Below are positions 1 to 11,340 of a stretch of DNA of 64,000 nt, piece by piece (the stretch's first letter is position 1; every line of letters starts with the position of its first letter). This DNA is from Pseudocercospora fijiensis CIRAD86 (taxonomy: Eukaryota > Ascomycota > Dothideomycetes > Mycosphaerellales > Mycosphaerellaceae). The notes beneath the pieces were generated by a model. The model made no database searches. It was not told the DNA's origin and saw nothing but the letters and a program-made list of their open reading frames with translations. The stretch covers positions 239,020 through 303,019 of the forward strand of contig NW_006921545.1 of NCBI RefSeq assembly GCF_000340215.1, in the 5' to 3' direction. Both the position numbers and the translations under genes were made by a program.

Positions 1-2345
1 TATACTCTAGAATAAAACGGGATAGTAGAAAGATAAAACCGTACTATTATATCTAAGGTACGGGGGGCTTTAGAAGGATTCGGATTATCTAAACGATTTT
101 AGGGCGAAGCGGCCTATACGGTTACCTATTTATATTATAGGCTACCTGTTAAAGGAAGAGATATAACTCCCGAGGAGCTCTATACTAGAAGAAAGCCTAG
201 CGGAGAACACTTACGAGTATTCGGTTATCTAGCCTATCTATTTATTCCTAAAGAGAAAAGGAAAAACAAGCTAGAAAAGATAGTATTTCCGGGAATCTTC
301 GTTAAATATACGAAGTCTATAAAGTAGTATAGGATCTATAATCCTAAGACAAACGCTATCGGGATCTATACTAGCGTTAAATTCTTCGAATCGACTAAGG
401 GAAGTAGCCTACTATTTAGGGAAGAGCTACCTATCCTACGGCCTATTATAGATAGCTATAACGACGATATTAATCTCTAAGATAAAGGAGAATCTAAGGA
501 AATAGAGGGAGATTCCGAAGCCGAAGACAATACTCTAGAACCGTAAGCTAAAGAAGATAGTTAAATAATAATAGCGGTTTAAATAATAACGGCGAAAGAA
601 TAACTCGAGAACCGTCTACTACTCCTACGGCTTCGAATAGAAACGGAGGAGGACTAAGAAAGTCTACGATAATCCCTAAGGTACCGAAGAGACTAAGGGA
701 CGAGATAGGGCTAGCGGCTCTAAAAGTCGACTATTAAAAGGCCTTTAGGGTACCTGCCCCCGAGACCTATACGGAAGCTATTAGCAGCCCTTACTCCTGA
801 TAATAGAAAGACGCTATTAAAGAATATACTAAGTCCTTAATAGCTAATAATACCTACGAGATTATCGACTATTCTAAGCTAAAGGACGGAAAAGGGCAAA
901 TAAACGTTATTATTCTAAAGTAGGGTTTTAAAGTTAAAATACTACCGAACGGACAAATCGATAGGTCTAAGGCGAGATTAGTAAGAAAGGGCTTTACGTA
1001 ACCCTCCGGAATCGATTGCTTTAAGACGTTCTCTCCGGTAATACGTCTCGAAAGCCTACGCCTCCTCCTAGCTATCGCTACTGGTAGAGGACTTACTATA
1101 TTCTAAATAGATATAGCAAGTAACTATCTACTTAGAGAACTAACGAAAGAAGTCTACCTAGCTATCCCGGAAGGCCTAGACGTTCCTAGAACTAATAAGG
1201 TACTCGAACTCCTAAAGAGAAAACTAGGACTTAAATAATCCGGATAAGTTTAGAATAAGATAGTTACGGCTTTCTTCGAAGAATACGGCCTCTACGCTAT
1301 ACGCGCGGATTATTCGGTCTTAGTTAATAGCGACTATACGGTAATAGTCGCGTTATATATCGACGATCTTATTATACTAGCAAAGATAGAAGCGGAGGTT
1401 AAACCGATAAAGGACGGGCTTATAAAGAGGTTTAAAATAAAGAATCTAGGTCCCGCTAAGCTTATACTAGGCGTACAAATCGAGAGAGAAGCCGACGGGT
1501 CTATACTACTAGATTAAAGGCCCTATATCGAAAATACACTTAGAGAAGAGAGCTTAGATCTAGACGAAACCTTCTAAGTATTAACTCCGGCGAACAGATA
1601 CGCGAATCTACTACCTATTATAAAGGACGAGGAGGTAATAGACGACCGGAAATACTAAGGACTTAATAGGAAACTAAATTAGACCGTCCGAGCTACTAGG
1701 CCGGATATATCTTTTCTAACGTAACGACTAAGCTAATCCTCGGTAAGTCCGGCTAGGAGATATTATAACGGAGGTATCTACGGCCTTAGATACCTAGGAA
1801 ACACTCGGGACTACTATATAAAGTATAGTCCTATCTCTAAGAACGAAAACGATACGAGTGCTTTAGTTACTCGTCTACCGGTTATATATACTAATTCGGA
1901 CTACGCGGCCGACTCGACTAGGAAGTTAACGGTAGGATATATATTCCTATTAGCCGGCGGACCTATATCTTAGTCTACTAAACTATAAAGGTCCGTAACG
2001 ACTAGTACTATAGAAGCCGAATACTTAGCGCTATCCTACGCTATAAAAGAAGCTATTTAGATCCGTAATTTCTTCGAGTAATTTAAATACCTTACGGAAG
2101 ACTACTATAAAGAACCTATAACTGTCTATAGGGATAATAAGGCGGCTATCGCTTTAGTACGAGATCCGGAATTTTATTATAGAACGAAATATATCGACGT
2201 AGTAGTATACTACGTACGGGAACTAGTCGAGGACAAACAAGTTAATATAAAGTAGATTCCGACTAAAGACTAACTAGCGGACCTCCTTACTAAACCCCTA
2301 ACGAAAAGGAAGTTCGAAGGAAACGTAAAAAGAGTCCTAGGATCC
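1..2345 (+). pseudogene. Copia-1: RIP-damaged Ty1/Copia polyprotein, 5' end outside window
   Basis: This is the integrase to RNase H part of a Copia Gag-Pol polyprotein. Integrase residues resembling FWGEAAYTV and LRVFGYLAYL are read at about 88-240. The reverse transcriptase follows, with the core LYIDDLI at about 1353-1373. RNase H is read at about 1980-2060 (ADSTRKLTVG, then TIEAEYLALSYA), and the polyprotein ends near KQVNIK and LADLLTKPL at about 2240-2310. Stops are TAG or TAA at positions expected to be Gln or Trp, and CpA/TpG are nearly absent, so I call it inactivated by RIP. The 3' LTR follows at 2419. Family assignment is firm; gag and the 5' LTR are not in the window. Confidence 0.9.
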
Positions 2346-2418
2346 TAGGTATAGAAACAATTAGAAAGGATAAGGACTTAGCTATTTAGTTTACGACTAG
2401 ATAGCTAAGTAGAGGGAG

Positions 2419-2608
2419 TATTAGAATACTTAAGAATATACGAGGCTAGTTAGATTTATAAGTAAGAGAAAGAGAAGGAATCTTCGGGATAGTTTATATA
2501 CGTTTTAAGTAATAGATTATAATTCTTAGCGCTAGGGTATATAAGTAGCTAGTAAGTCCTTTATTTAAATAGTAAGCAATTCTATCGGTTTACCGCTTAT
2601 CTATAATA
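2419..2608 (+). repeat. 3' LTR of Copia-1
   Basis: A purine-rich tract (AGAGGGAG) precedes TATTAGAATACTT, the RIP-altered form of the common Copia LTR start TGTTAGAATA. The sequence is repeated at 8014-8204, and both copies lose similarity just after CTATAATA (originally probably CTATAACA). Gypsy reverse transcriptase sequence starts directly after it, so Copia-1 inserted into that Gypsy copy. Confidence 0.82.
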
Positions 2609-5575
2609 AGGCGGAGGGCTCCGGCTCTACTGCGACTATAGGGCGCTTAATACGCTTACGAAATACGATAGATACCCTATCTCTCTAATCCTAGATACTA
2701 TAAGGAACCTAACGGAAGCCCGATAGTTAATAAAGGTCGAAGTAGTATTAGGCTTTTATAAGATAAGAATAGTAAAAGGATACGAGTATAAAACAGTATT
2801 CTATATAAGACTTAGTTTATTCGAATAGTTAGTATACCCTTTTAGATTATCTAGGGCTACTACGACTTTCCTACGGTATATTAATACTCTCCTACGGAAG
2901 TATATAGACGATTTTGCTTTAGTATATATAGACGATATAGTAATCTACTCTAGCGGTTCGAGAGAAGACAACTTCCGTAAAGTAAGGGCTATTCTTTAGA
3001 AGCTATAGGACGGAGGCCCTTACTTAGACTTAAAGAAGAGCGAATTTACCTAAAAAAGATTAGGGTTATCTAGGGTTTATCGTCTATACTAACGGAGGAG
3101 GAGTATCGGCCGATCCCGAGAAGATAGAAGCCGTATAGAAGTAGGTAGTACCTAAAATCTAGAAAGAAGTTCGCCGGTTCTTAGGATTTACGAACTACTA
3201 CCGTATATTTATACCGATCTACTCTAGGATCTCCGCGCTAATAACTACGCTTACCGGTAAAAGTACTCCGTTCTCTTAGGGAGAGGAGTAAGATAAAGCG
3301 TTTAAAACGTTAAAAAACAAGTTCTATCGCGCTCTAGTATTTACCTAGTAGGACCCGTCTCTCCCTACTTTTCTCGAAACGGATTATAGTAGGTTCGCGA
3401 TTAGAGGCGCGCTTATTTAAGAAAAGGCTAGGATCCGACGGCCTATATAGTTCTTCTCGGAGAAGTTAAATAAGGTAGAGATTAAGTACGATATCTACGA
3501 TAAAGAGATACTCGCGGTTATATCTAGTATTAAATTTTAGGGTTCTAAACTAAAATGTTATAGTCCCTTTATAAAGTAGATAGATTATAAGAACTTAGAA
3601 TACTTTATAGTTAAGCGCTAACTATCTAAGAGATAGATCCGCTTATAAGAAGAACTAGCAAAATACGTCTTTACTCTAGTTTACCGACTAGAGATCGAGG
3701 TAATTCTACTAGATACCTTATCGAGAAGGGAATAGGATATACTAGGCTAGGACGATAAACTCTTACGGTTTAGGAGATTCTTAGAGCCGGATCTCTTACC
3801 GAACTAGCCGGAGAACGCGTAGATCTATAGCGCTACGATTCGAAACTTCCTATATATATCCGAGGCGAGCCTATTATCCCTACTTATAAACGAAACGGAA
3901 CCCGCGTCTCTCCCGCTAGAAGGCCCTAAACTATTCTAAGACCTAGAAATAAATAAGCTATAGAGGAGTATAATAGAGAAAGATACGGTATACTAGATAG
4001 TACTACGGAAAGTCTAAGAGGAAGCCTAGTTATTATAACCGAAAATTAAAGCAAAGATCTAGATCGGAGACTATACGATAGACCCTAAGGAGTTCCTCCG
4101 CTACCGAGGTAAACTATAGGTCCCGGGAGCTCTAGCTACGATAGAAGCCGAATATAAAGATAAAGAAACCGAAGAGCTCTAATAGGATATATTACGTACG
4201 AAAATTATCTAGTTAGTCTACGACTCGCCGCTTTACGGTTACCCTAGCTAGGATTCTAACGCTTCTATAGTAGGCCGCGACTTCTAGTAGCCGCTATAGT
4301 TAAAACAGGTATAATAGTTTCTCTAAAACTACGATTACTACGAACGTAATAAGGGATAGATAGAATATAAATACAGTCTCCTAAAACTACTCCTAGTTCC
4401 CGACCGTTTCTTCTAGGAAATCTCGATAGACTTTATAACCGACCCCTCCGACTTAGATAGGAATTACTACCTCTAGGTAATTAAGGACCGCCTTAGTAAA
4501 TAGATCGCCCTAATTAGTACCCCCTCTATAAAGGTAGAGGAATACGCGATTTTTTTTTCTAAAATACTAGGTTAGATATTACGGACTACCTCGGGCAATT
4601 ACTAGCGATAGGGGTACGAATTATATAAGTACGTTCTAGAAAGAAATATATAGACTCCTTAGCGTAAAGTAGAGGTTAAGCTTAGCCTACTACCTATAAA
4701 CCGACGGAGGACCGGAACGCGCGAATTAGGATATCTAGGTATATCCTCGAAACTATATTAACTAAATGTAGTCCGACTAGAACTAATAGTTACCTATAGT
4801 AGAACTAGCGTTTAACGGCGGGTACTAGGTAGGGGTTAGGGATAAGCCCCTTCTTCGCGATATATAAGTACGAGTCTACGTTCCCTATTATACTTACTAA
4901 AGACCTCTCTATCGATAGACGGTTAAACGCGGCAAAGCGAGTAGAGGAGTTTATAGATAAAATTAAGAAGATCTCGGATCCTTACTAAGTATAGATAGTA
5001 GAGACCGCGTAGAAATAGGAGGATAGCGCTAATAAAACGAGGATACTAGTACTAGTATAGCGAGTCGGGAATAAGGTCTAGCTCGACCTAAGGAACTACT
5101 AGACCGATAGGCCTAAGTAGAGCCTCGACTCGAAATAAGCTAAGTATACGGTTAAAGAAGTACTATTACTAGTATTAGTACGCCTCTCGGGGATTCTAAG
5201 TAGTATCTACCTAGTATTCTATACCGACTTTCTACGTCTAGCGAGTAAAAACTCCCTATTAGGGTAGGAAATCGATAACGAATAACCGGACCCTATAGTA
5301 TTCGAGATATACGAAGAGTAGTAGGTCGAAGGAATCCTATATATACGAAAGAAGAAACGGAGTAGTAGCCGAGAAGTACTTATAAAATAGAGTAGTTACT
5401 ACGAACCTATCTAGGAAACCCTAGAAAATATTATAGATACCGCCGCAATAGACGATTTCGAAGCGAAATACGGAGAAATCGAAACTAACGATAGACTACT
5501 AAGAGATTAGGAAAAGAGAGGGAAACGAAGGAAATAGGGTAGGAAACTAGCGTTCTTCCGAGTTTACTAACTTAT
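2609..5575 (+). pseudogene. Gypsy-E: RIP-damaged chromovirus polyprotein, 5' truncated
   Basis: A Ty3/Gypsy Pol fragment starting inside reverse transcriptase ([11 protein letters not shown] at about 2620), with the catalytic core VYIDDIVIYS at about 2926-2955. RNase H is at about 3360-3560 and the integrase core at about 4410-4560 (ISIDFITDPS, then VIKDRLSKWIAL with Trp as TAG). A C-terminal chromodomain lies at about 5310-5470 (VEGILYIRKKKRSS, then YYEPI, TLENIIDTAAIDDFE and AKYGEI). The chromodomain places it among chromoviruses, which use this domain to guide integration towards heterochromatin. Gag, protease and the start of RT are missing because Copia-1 lies across that junction. All stops fit CAG/CAA/TGG changes. 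Confidence 0.87.
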
Positions 5576-6510
5576 TAATTTTTTAGGATTTTAATTACCT
5601 AAGAATTTTAGGAAGGAAACTTTAGAATAGAAGAGGATTTTATTTATATATTTAAAAGCAAGTATTAGCTCTCCGACCGAGAGTACGAGGTCCTCCTAGA
5701 ATAGAAAGGATTATACCTCCGAAAATATCTAGAGACTACTAGAAACCCTACGGGAACCTTTATTTATTATTAGGTATAGAATCCGGCGGACTATTATAGT
5801 TAGTACCGAGCTTTAGAGTAGTAGGGACCCCCCTAAAGGAAAAGATTAGCGTAAGAAAATAGGTAGGGGGCTATATATTACTTACGTCTACGGCTACTAA
5901 GCTACGATATTAGCGACTATATTTGTTACCTCCGCGGCTACCGCTCTAGAGAACTAGATTAGCGAGGGTTTTATTATAGGAATCGAGGAAAATAAATCCG
6001 GATAATAAACCCTACGGTAAGAGAGACTTTATAGCTTACTAAGCCGTAAGAACCTAAAGTAGGTCGGTATACTTAGTAGCGATAGTACTACGGATTGCGC
6101 GGGTATAGCTAGCGTAAGCCACACAGGCCATTTAAGAACTAGATAGTTAGGGAGGGTTTTTATACGGAAATCGGATTAATATATAGTAGAAGGTAAGTAA
6201 TTCTCTTACGAGAATATTCGGAATAGGCCCTAGAGCCGGCTAGCTAGAGGAAAGTTAGCGGATTCTACGACGAATAAGATAGAGACCGGATTTACCGACT
6301 AGTCGGCATAATCCTTACTAGAGTTATAGTAGCCTACGTAGTAGATTCGACGATAGTCTATCTAGGAGAATTTATTTTACGAAGGAAATCGTAGAAATAT
6401 AGAAGGGTACCTTACTTTAGTAAAAGTAGTAGCAGTAGTAATAGGGGGTATAGAAAGAAAAGAGGAAGAAGAAAAAGAAAAAGAAAATATTATTACTTCT
6501 AGCAAGCGGC
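5576..6510. other. RIP-altered DNA, possible 3' end and LTR of Gypsy-E
   Basis: No protein is recognised. A polypurine-like tract (AGGTAGGGGG at 5861-5870) followed by CTATATATTAC may mark the start of a 3' LTR, but no second copy is present to confirm it. A purine-rich run (AAAGAAAAGAGGAAGAAG) at about 6450-6485 ends at the assembly gap. Confidence 0.35.
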
Positions 6511-6610
6511 NNNNNNNNNNNNNNNNNNNNNNNNNNNNNNNNNNNNNNNNNNNNNNNNNNNNNNNNNNNNNNNNNNNNNNNNNNNNNNNNNNNNNNNNNN
6601 NNNNNNNNNN
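6511..6610. other. Assembly gap (100 Ns)
   Basis: A run of exactly 100 N characters; the true length and content are unknown. It falls between the Gypsy-E 3' region and Copia-2, so the junction between those elements cannot be read. Confidence 0.99.
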
Positions 6611-6904
6611 AATTGAATACTCTCGGACCCTACTAAAGTAATACCGCTAGGGACTATAATAGAGGTTCTATCCCTATAATAGAACTAGGGGAGGACGGAG
6701 GCAATACAGAGAGCTACGCCCTAGGGAAACGATACTAGCCTTAGGCGTTCGGCCTATACGATACTAACCTACTACTTAGCGCTTAGTATACCGTATAAAA
6801 CTATTCGAATTAACGTAGATAGACTTAGCTCCTTATCGAACCTATTAAGTTTTATATCTAGTGTCTACGTACGCGTTACTACCCTATAATAGAAGAATAT
6901 AACC
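6611..6904. other. Unassigned RIP-altered stretch next to the gap
   Basis: No coding frame or repeat partner is recognised here. Base composition is RIP-like. Similarity to Copia-1 begins only near 6905 (GCGGATTAATCGG, compared with about 1305-1320). Confidence 0.4.
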
Positions 6905-7945
6905 TCCGCGGATTAATCGGTCCTCGTTAATAGCGACTATACGGTAATAGTTACCTTATATATCAACGATTTTACTATACTAGCGAAGATAGAAGCGGAG
7001 GTTGAATCGCTAATCAACGGGCTTATAAAGAGGTTTAAAATAAAGGATATAGGTCCCGCTAAATTTATACTAGGCGTACGAATTAAGAGAGAAGCCGACG
7101 GGTCTATACTACTAGATTAAAGGTACTATATTAAAGATACGCTTAGAGAAGGGGGCTTAGATCTAGACGGAACCTTCCGAGTATCGACTCCGGCAAACGG
7201 ATACGCGAATCTACTATCTATTATAAAGGACGAGGAGGTAGTAGATATCCGGAAATAATAACTACTAACCGGGAAACTAAATTATACCGTACGAGCTACT
7301 AGGCCGGATATGTCTTTTCTAACGTAACGACTAAGCTAATCCTCGGTAAATCCGGCTAGGAGATATTATAACGGAGGTATCTACGGCCTTAGATACCTAG
7401 GAAACACTCGGGACTACTATATAAAGTATAGTCCTATCTCTAAGAACGAAAACGATACGAGTACTTTAGTTACTCGTCTACCGGTTATATATACTAATTC
7501 GGACTACGCGGCCGACTCGACTAGGAAGTTAACGGTAGGATATATATCCCTATTAGCCGGCGGTCCTATATCTTAGTCTACTAAACTATAAAGGTCCGTA
7601 ACGACTAGTACTATAGAAGCCGAATACTTAGCGCTATCCTACGCTATAAAAGAAGCTATTTAGATCCGTAATTTCTTCGAGTAATTTAAATACCTTACGG
7701 AAGACTACTATAAAGAACCTATAATTGTCTATAGGGATAATAAGGCGGCTATCGCTTTAGTACGAGATCCGGAATTTTATTCTAGAACGAAATATATCGA
7801 CGTAGTAGTATACTACGTACGGGAACTAGTCGAGGATAAACAAGTTAATATAAAGTATATTCCGACTAAAGACTAACTAGCGGACCTCCTTACTAAACCC
7901 CTAACGAAAGGGAAGTTAGAAGAAAACGTAAAAAGAGACCTAGGG
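6905..7945 (+). pseudogene. Copia-2: 5'-truncated, RIP-damaged copy of the Copia-1 family
   Basis: It matches Copia-1 from about 1305 to the end of Pol: reverse transcriptase, RNase H (TIEAEYLALSYA at about 7615-7650) and the terminal LADLLTKPL at about 7880. The RT core reads LYINDF at about 6957-6974, so the first catalytic Asp codon has become Asn (GAC to AAC), a change expected from RIP. Gag, integrase and the start of RT are absent on the left of the similarity. The copy ends in a 3' LTR at 8014. Confidence 0.85.
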
Positions 7946-8013
7946 ATAAAAACGATTACGAAGGATTAGGACTTAGCTATTTAGTTTACGGCTAGATAGC
8001 TAAGTAGAGGGAG

Positions 8014-8204
8014 TATTAAATTACTCGAGAATATACGAGGCTAGTTAGATTAATAAGTAAGAGAAAGAAAAGGAATCTTCGGGATTATTTACTTACGGCT
8101 TAAGTAATTGCTTATAATTCTTAGCGCTAGTATATATAAGTAGCTATTAAGTCCTTTCTTTAGATAGCAAGCAATTCTATTAGTTTACCGCCTATCTATA
8201 ATAA
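8014..8204 (+). repeat. 3' LTR of Copia-2
   Basis: Second copy of the LTR seen at 2419-2608, 191 versus 190 bp, preceded by the same GTAGAGGGAG tract and ending CTATAATA. Differences from the other copy are mostly C/T or G/A. Confidence 0.8.
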
Positions 8205-8830
8205 AAGCATTGCGTCCTAGTAAGTGTTAGTATCCTATAGGATAGGAGCGTAGTAAGGGTATTATAGTACGACGGATTTAAGATACTAGGGAAAGTCCGA
8301 GTATATAGAAAGCTCTTAGTCGGTATAGCTATAAGAAACTGTAATATTAAATCCAAATACTATAGCGACTATCGTAGATTAAAACAATGCCCGTTTAGAT
8401 AGATTTTATATCTTTACGTAATACTACTCTTTTATAGTATACTCGTATCCTCTATATCTAATCTTATAAGTATTAGCACTAGTAGGAGTAGCATAATAGC
8501 CTCTAAAGCTAATTAAGACATAGCAACGTATTACAAACATTTCTTTCTAAAAGCTTATATAGGTAGGTAAATTCTAGACTTTACTATCTACGAAGTATTA
8601 TTTTCCTCGGTAAATCGATACTAATTCCCTACCTATAGTCGCACGTATTATAGATTAGCTTAGGGGAAGAATCTTCCTACTAAATTGCTTAGTTCTAAAG
8701 GCTAATTATCGTACATAGTAGCTTAACCTTAACGAAGTGAAATTGAATAGAGTTAGGGTAACTCTACTTTACACTTCTGTAAGCAATTCACCCCTACTAC
8801 TTTAATAAGAGTCCGGTTATCGACATTGCA
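8205..8830. other. Transition from RIP-altered repeats to normal DNA
   Basis: CpA and TpG become progressively more common from left to right, and AT content falls. No gene is seen. The pattern fits RIP spreading from the adjoining Copia copy into unique DNA, or a degraded repeat end. Confidence 0.5.
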
Positions 8831-9127
8831 TCTAAGACGAGCTCAGACTAATATAAAGCCTACCTACCGATTGGCGTAGAATAGACCGAAATCCTCGCCG
8901 CCTCTCTCCGACGATACGATTCATCACTCTCTTAAGACTAAGCAGGACGATACAAGTAGTCTCGTCACGATGGATTCGGATTGAGCTCAATGTGCTAGTA
9001 GAAACGGTTGAGTGGAAGGAAGAGGAGCTCGGGTCTGGTAGGTAGTACAAGGACATAACCAAAGCCTTCTCTGTGGATCAAATACCTGCTTGACAAGACG
9101 TGTTTCTGCGCGGGTAGTTTCACGTGG

Positions 9128-10277
9128 GTGACATGTTCTTCCACGATCAAGTATGCGTATCGTTACACACAACACTTGGGCGAGAATGTCGGAGGTTATG
9201 GCACGCACCTCGTTCTCTTTAGACTTTCACGTCTCACAAGACATCGTTCTCAGACTAGCTTTTCTGCCTCTTGTGGAGGGAGCATGAAGGTGGCAATCGC
9301 TACTCGAAGTATCGTGCGACTGGCAACTAGGACTTCGATGGCTGCTTCACCATTCCAGGCATGTCCGATGACACCTACCCGGAGTGCGCCTTCTCCAACC
9401 ACTATCGCGAGTGCACGAAGTGTCCCAATCATGGTTAGACCTCACTTCAGGCTAGGGCTGATACTTCCCAAGCCGATTCATTCAATCAATTGGTCAAGCC
9501 CCCACTGACGAGGATGCAACCGTCTACCGCAATCGTGTTCCACTGAGCATGTACGATGTGCATGGGAATCCCGTCTTCATGCCGTACAACTCCATGAGTC
9601 GTCGTACTCGTCTGGCTCCAGTTTAAGCTTTCCCCAGCGACAACCGCTTTCCGATTGACACGGTACTGCTGGTGGTAGTAGTGTTGTCCTGCCTCAAGTC
9701 CGGCGAACAATGCCACATCAAGGAGAAGCGTTCTGGAAGCCTTGATTCTGTCCGTATTCAACTCCAGTCATGACTGGGCGCCGCGCTGCCTGCACAAGCT
9801 CGCATTTCCCAGCACCCTCTCCCGATTTTGAGTGGAGACGTGACCAGGCGGCCGCACAAGACAAGGTCAGCAACTTGCGAGGTGCAGAGTACAGCTTTTG
9901 TAACTACCGAGCCGTTTCTGAAAGTGTTACACAATTTCTTCCCACATACACTCCACACACCTTTCTTCAATCTTTGGGAATCCGGGGACTCAAGACGCGA
10001 GAGTGTGATGGAGAGATTGCACTGGGAGTTTATTCTCTTTGGTATTTGCGTGTATTTATGGACCATCTTGCTATGGAGTTCACTGTTGCCGGTGGACATG
10101 AAGGCATTCAAGCAGCGTCCATTCACAACCGCAGTCCTGTTGTCAGATGGTCTACTTGCGTCCAATTCTTCCGCCTGGCTCAGTTCCCTTGCTCGTCTCC
10201 CGGGACGATCACTCTATCTGGTAGATGAAACCATTCCTCGCTCTGGTAGTTCAGACGTGTGTGATATGTCTGCGTAG
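9128..10277 (+). other. Coding-like debris, possibly a decayed gene
   Basis: Base composition is normal. Several overlapping frames are open for 120-150 codons, but none forms one protein. One frame reads YPECAFSNHYRECTKCPNHG at about 9375-9435. Another reads YDVHGNPVFMPYNSM at about 9550-9593. A third is open at 9828-10277. The pieces could be exons of an intron-rich gene or a pseudogene with frameshifts. I recognise no family, and chance ORFs in GC-balanced DNA are possible. Confidence 0.2.
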
Positions 10278-10422
10278 CAATACCATTATTGATCCTGACC
10301 CTGATGCAACTCCATGTCCAAAGGGCCGTTTCCATTTCCAGAAGATTGTAGTGGCTTCAAGACGAAGCCCGGAACTCGCTGTCTTTGACTGAAACCCAAG
10401 CCAGGGTTTCTGAAGAACACAG

Positions 10423-11340
10423 TTAGAATAAACCTTCCACCCACGTCAACAGCTCAAGCTGCCCTGCGATGACCTCTGCTGCGAGTCCTGTCTGCGTCAC
10501 CATGAGAAGCTCCATCCTCATCTTACTCTCCATGTCCCAGAAAGCCTCCACCTTGCTCATCAAGTCACTTCCATTCCCATCCTCATCCTGGTCGTCCCAA
10601 GGAAATTCGATCTTCTTTCCAATTTCCACATTCCACGACGCCCATTCTCCCTCCTCCACTCCGAATCTCCAATCAATTTCAAAACAGAATCGGTACTCGA
10701 GATCCGTAAGAGCTTTTTTGTCCATTCCGAGTCGCTTAGCCCAGATCTTGGTGCGTGGAGCAGAGTCGTCCAAGACTTTCTTCGCGAGGATGACAGCCGT
10801 TTGGAACAATTCAAGAGGCCGAGTATCTGACGTAGGTGTGCCGCGACGGGTGAGCAGCATCATAGCCACAACGACTACATCGTTATCAATGTCGAAATCG
10901 GAGACGAAACAATCGATGTTTTGGTGTAGGCGGCCAAGGCCGAAGTGCTTTTTCGGGGATTTTGCACAGCTCTGCCAAGCTACTAGAGTTGCGAGATGAT
11001 TGATTGTAGTTTGGGGATAGGCTGAGAAGTCGGATTGGAAAGAGTCTGCGATGGGAAGCTTAGCGAATCGTCGGGGGCGATTGGCGAAGGCAACCATTTC
11101 GGTAAACGTAGGACTGCGGTAGCTTGATGGAGAGGCTGAGTAGATGCGAGGTCTCTTGCTGATACGCTTGTTGCTGTCGGCACTGTCTTGGGTGCTGCCG
11201 CCATTGCTGCTGTCATTGCTGCTCATATCATCGAGTGAATCGATTGAAGACAGGGATGATGAAGATGACAAGGTGGAGGCGGTCTCTGATCGAGAACGCT
11301 TCCTGTTCTGTGACATTGCTTCCGTGTCCGACGCTATCAT
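10423..11340 (-). CDS. Cyclin-like protein (cyclin N-terminal/PHO80-like fold), 305 aa
   Basis: A single uninterrupted 305-residue reading frame. The first about 75 residues are Ser-rich and low in complexity with basic clusters (NRKRSRSE near residue 12, NKRISKRPR near 57) that could serve as nuclear localisation signals. Residues about 145-230 resemble a cyclin box: an acidic and hydrophobic helix (DIDNDVVVVAMMLLTRR), then LFQTAVILAKKVLDDSAPRT, then KALTDLEYRFCFEIDWRF. The last two match the helix with a conserved Lys and Asp and the 'LE..F....DWR' pattern of PHO80-type cyclins, which bind and activate cyclin-dependent kinases. The C-terminus is acidic, then helical. A second Met at codon 9 is an alternative start. 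It is the only convincing gene in the non-repeat island. Its partner kinase cannot be inferred. Confidence 0.72.
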   Translation of the reverse strand: MIASDTEAMSQNRKRSRSETASTLSSSSSLSSIDSLDDMSSNDSSNGGSTQDSADSNKRISKRPRIYSASPSSYRSPTFTEMVAFANRPRRFAKLPIADSFQSDFSAYPQTTINHLATLVAWQSCAKSPKKHFGLGRLHQNIDCFVSDFDIDNDVVVVAMMLLTRRGTPTSDTRPLELFQTAVILAKKVLDDSAPRTKIWAKRLGMDKKALTDLEYRFCFEIDWRFGVEEGEWASWNVEIGKKIEFPWDDQDEDGNGSDLMSKVEAFWDMESKMRMELLMVTQTGLAAEVIAGQLELLTWVEGLF

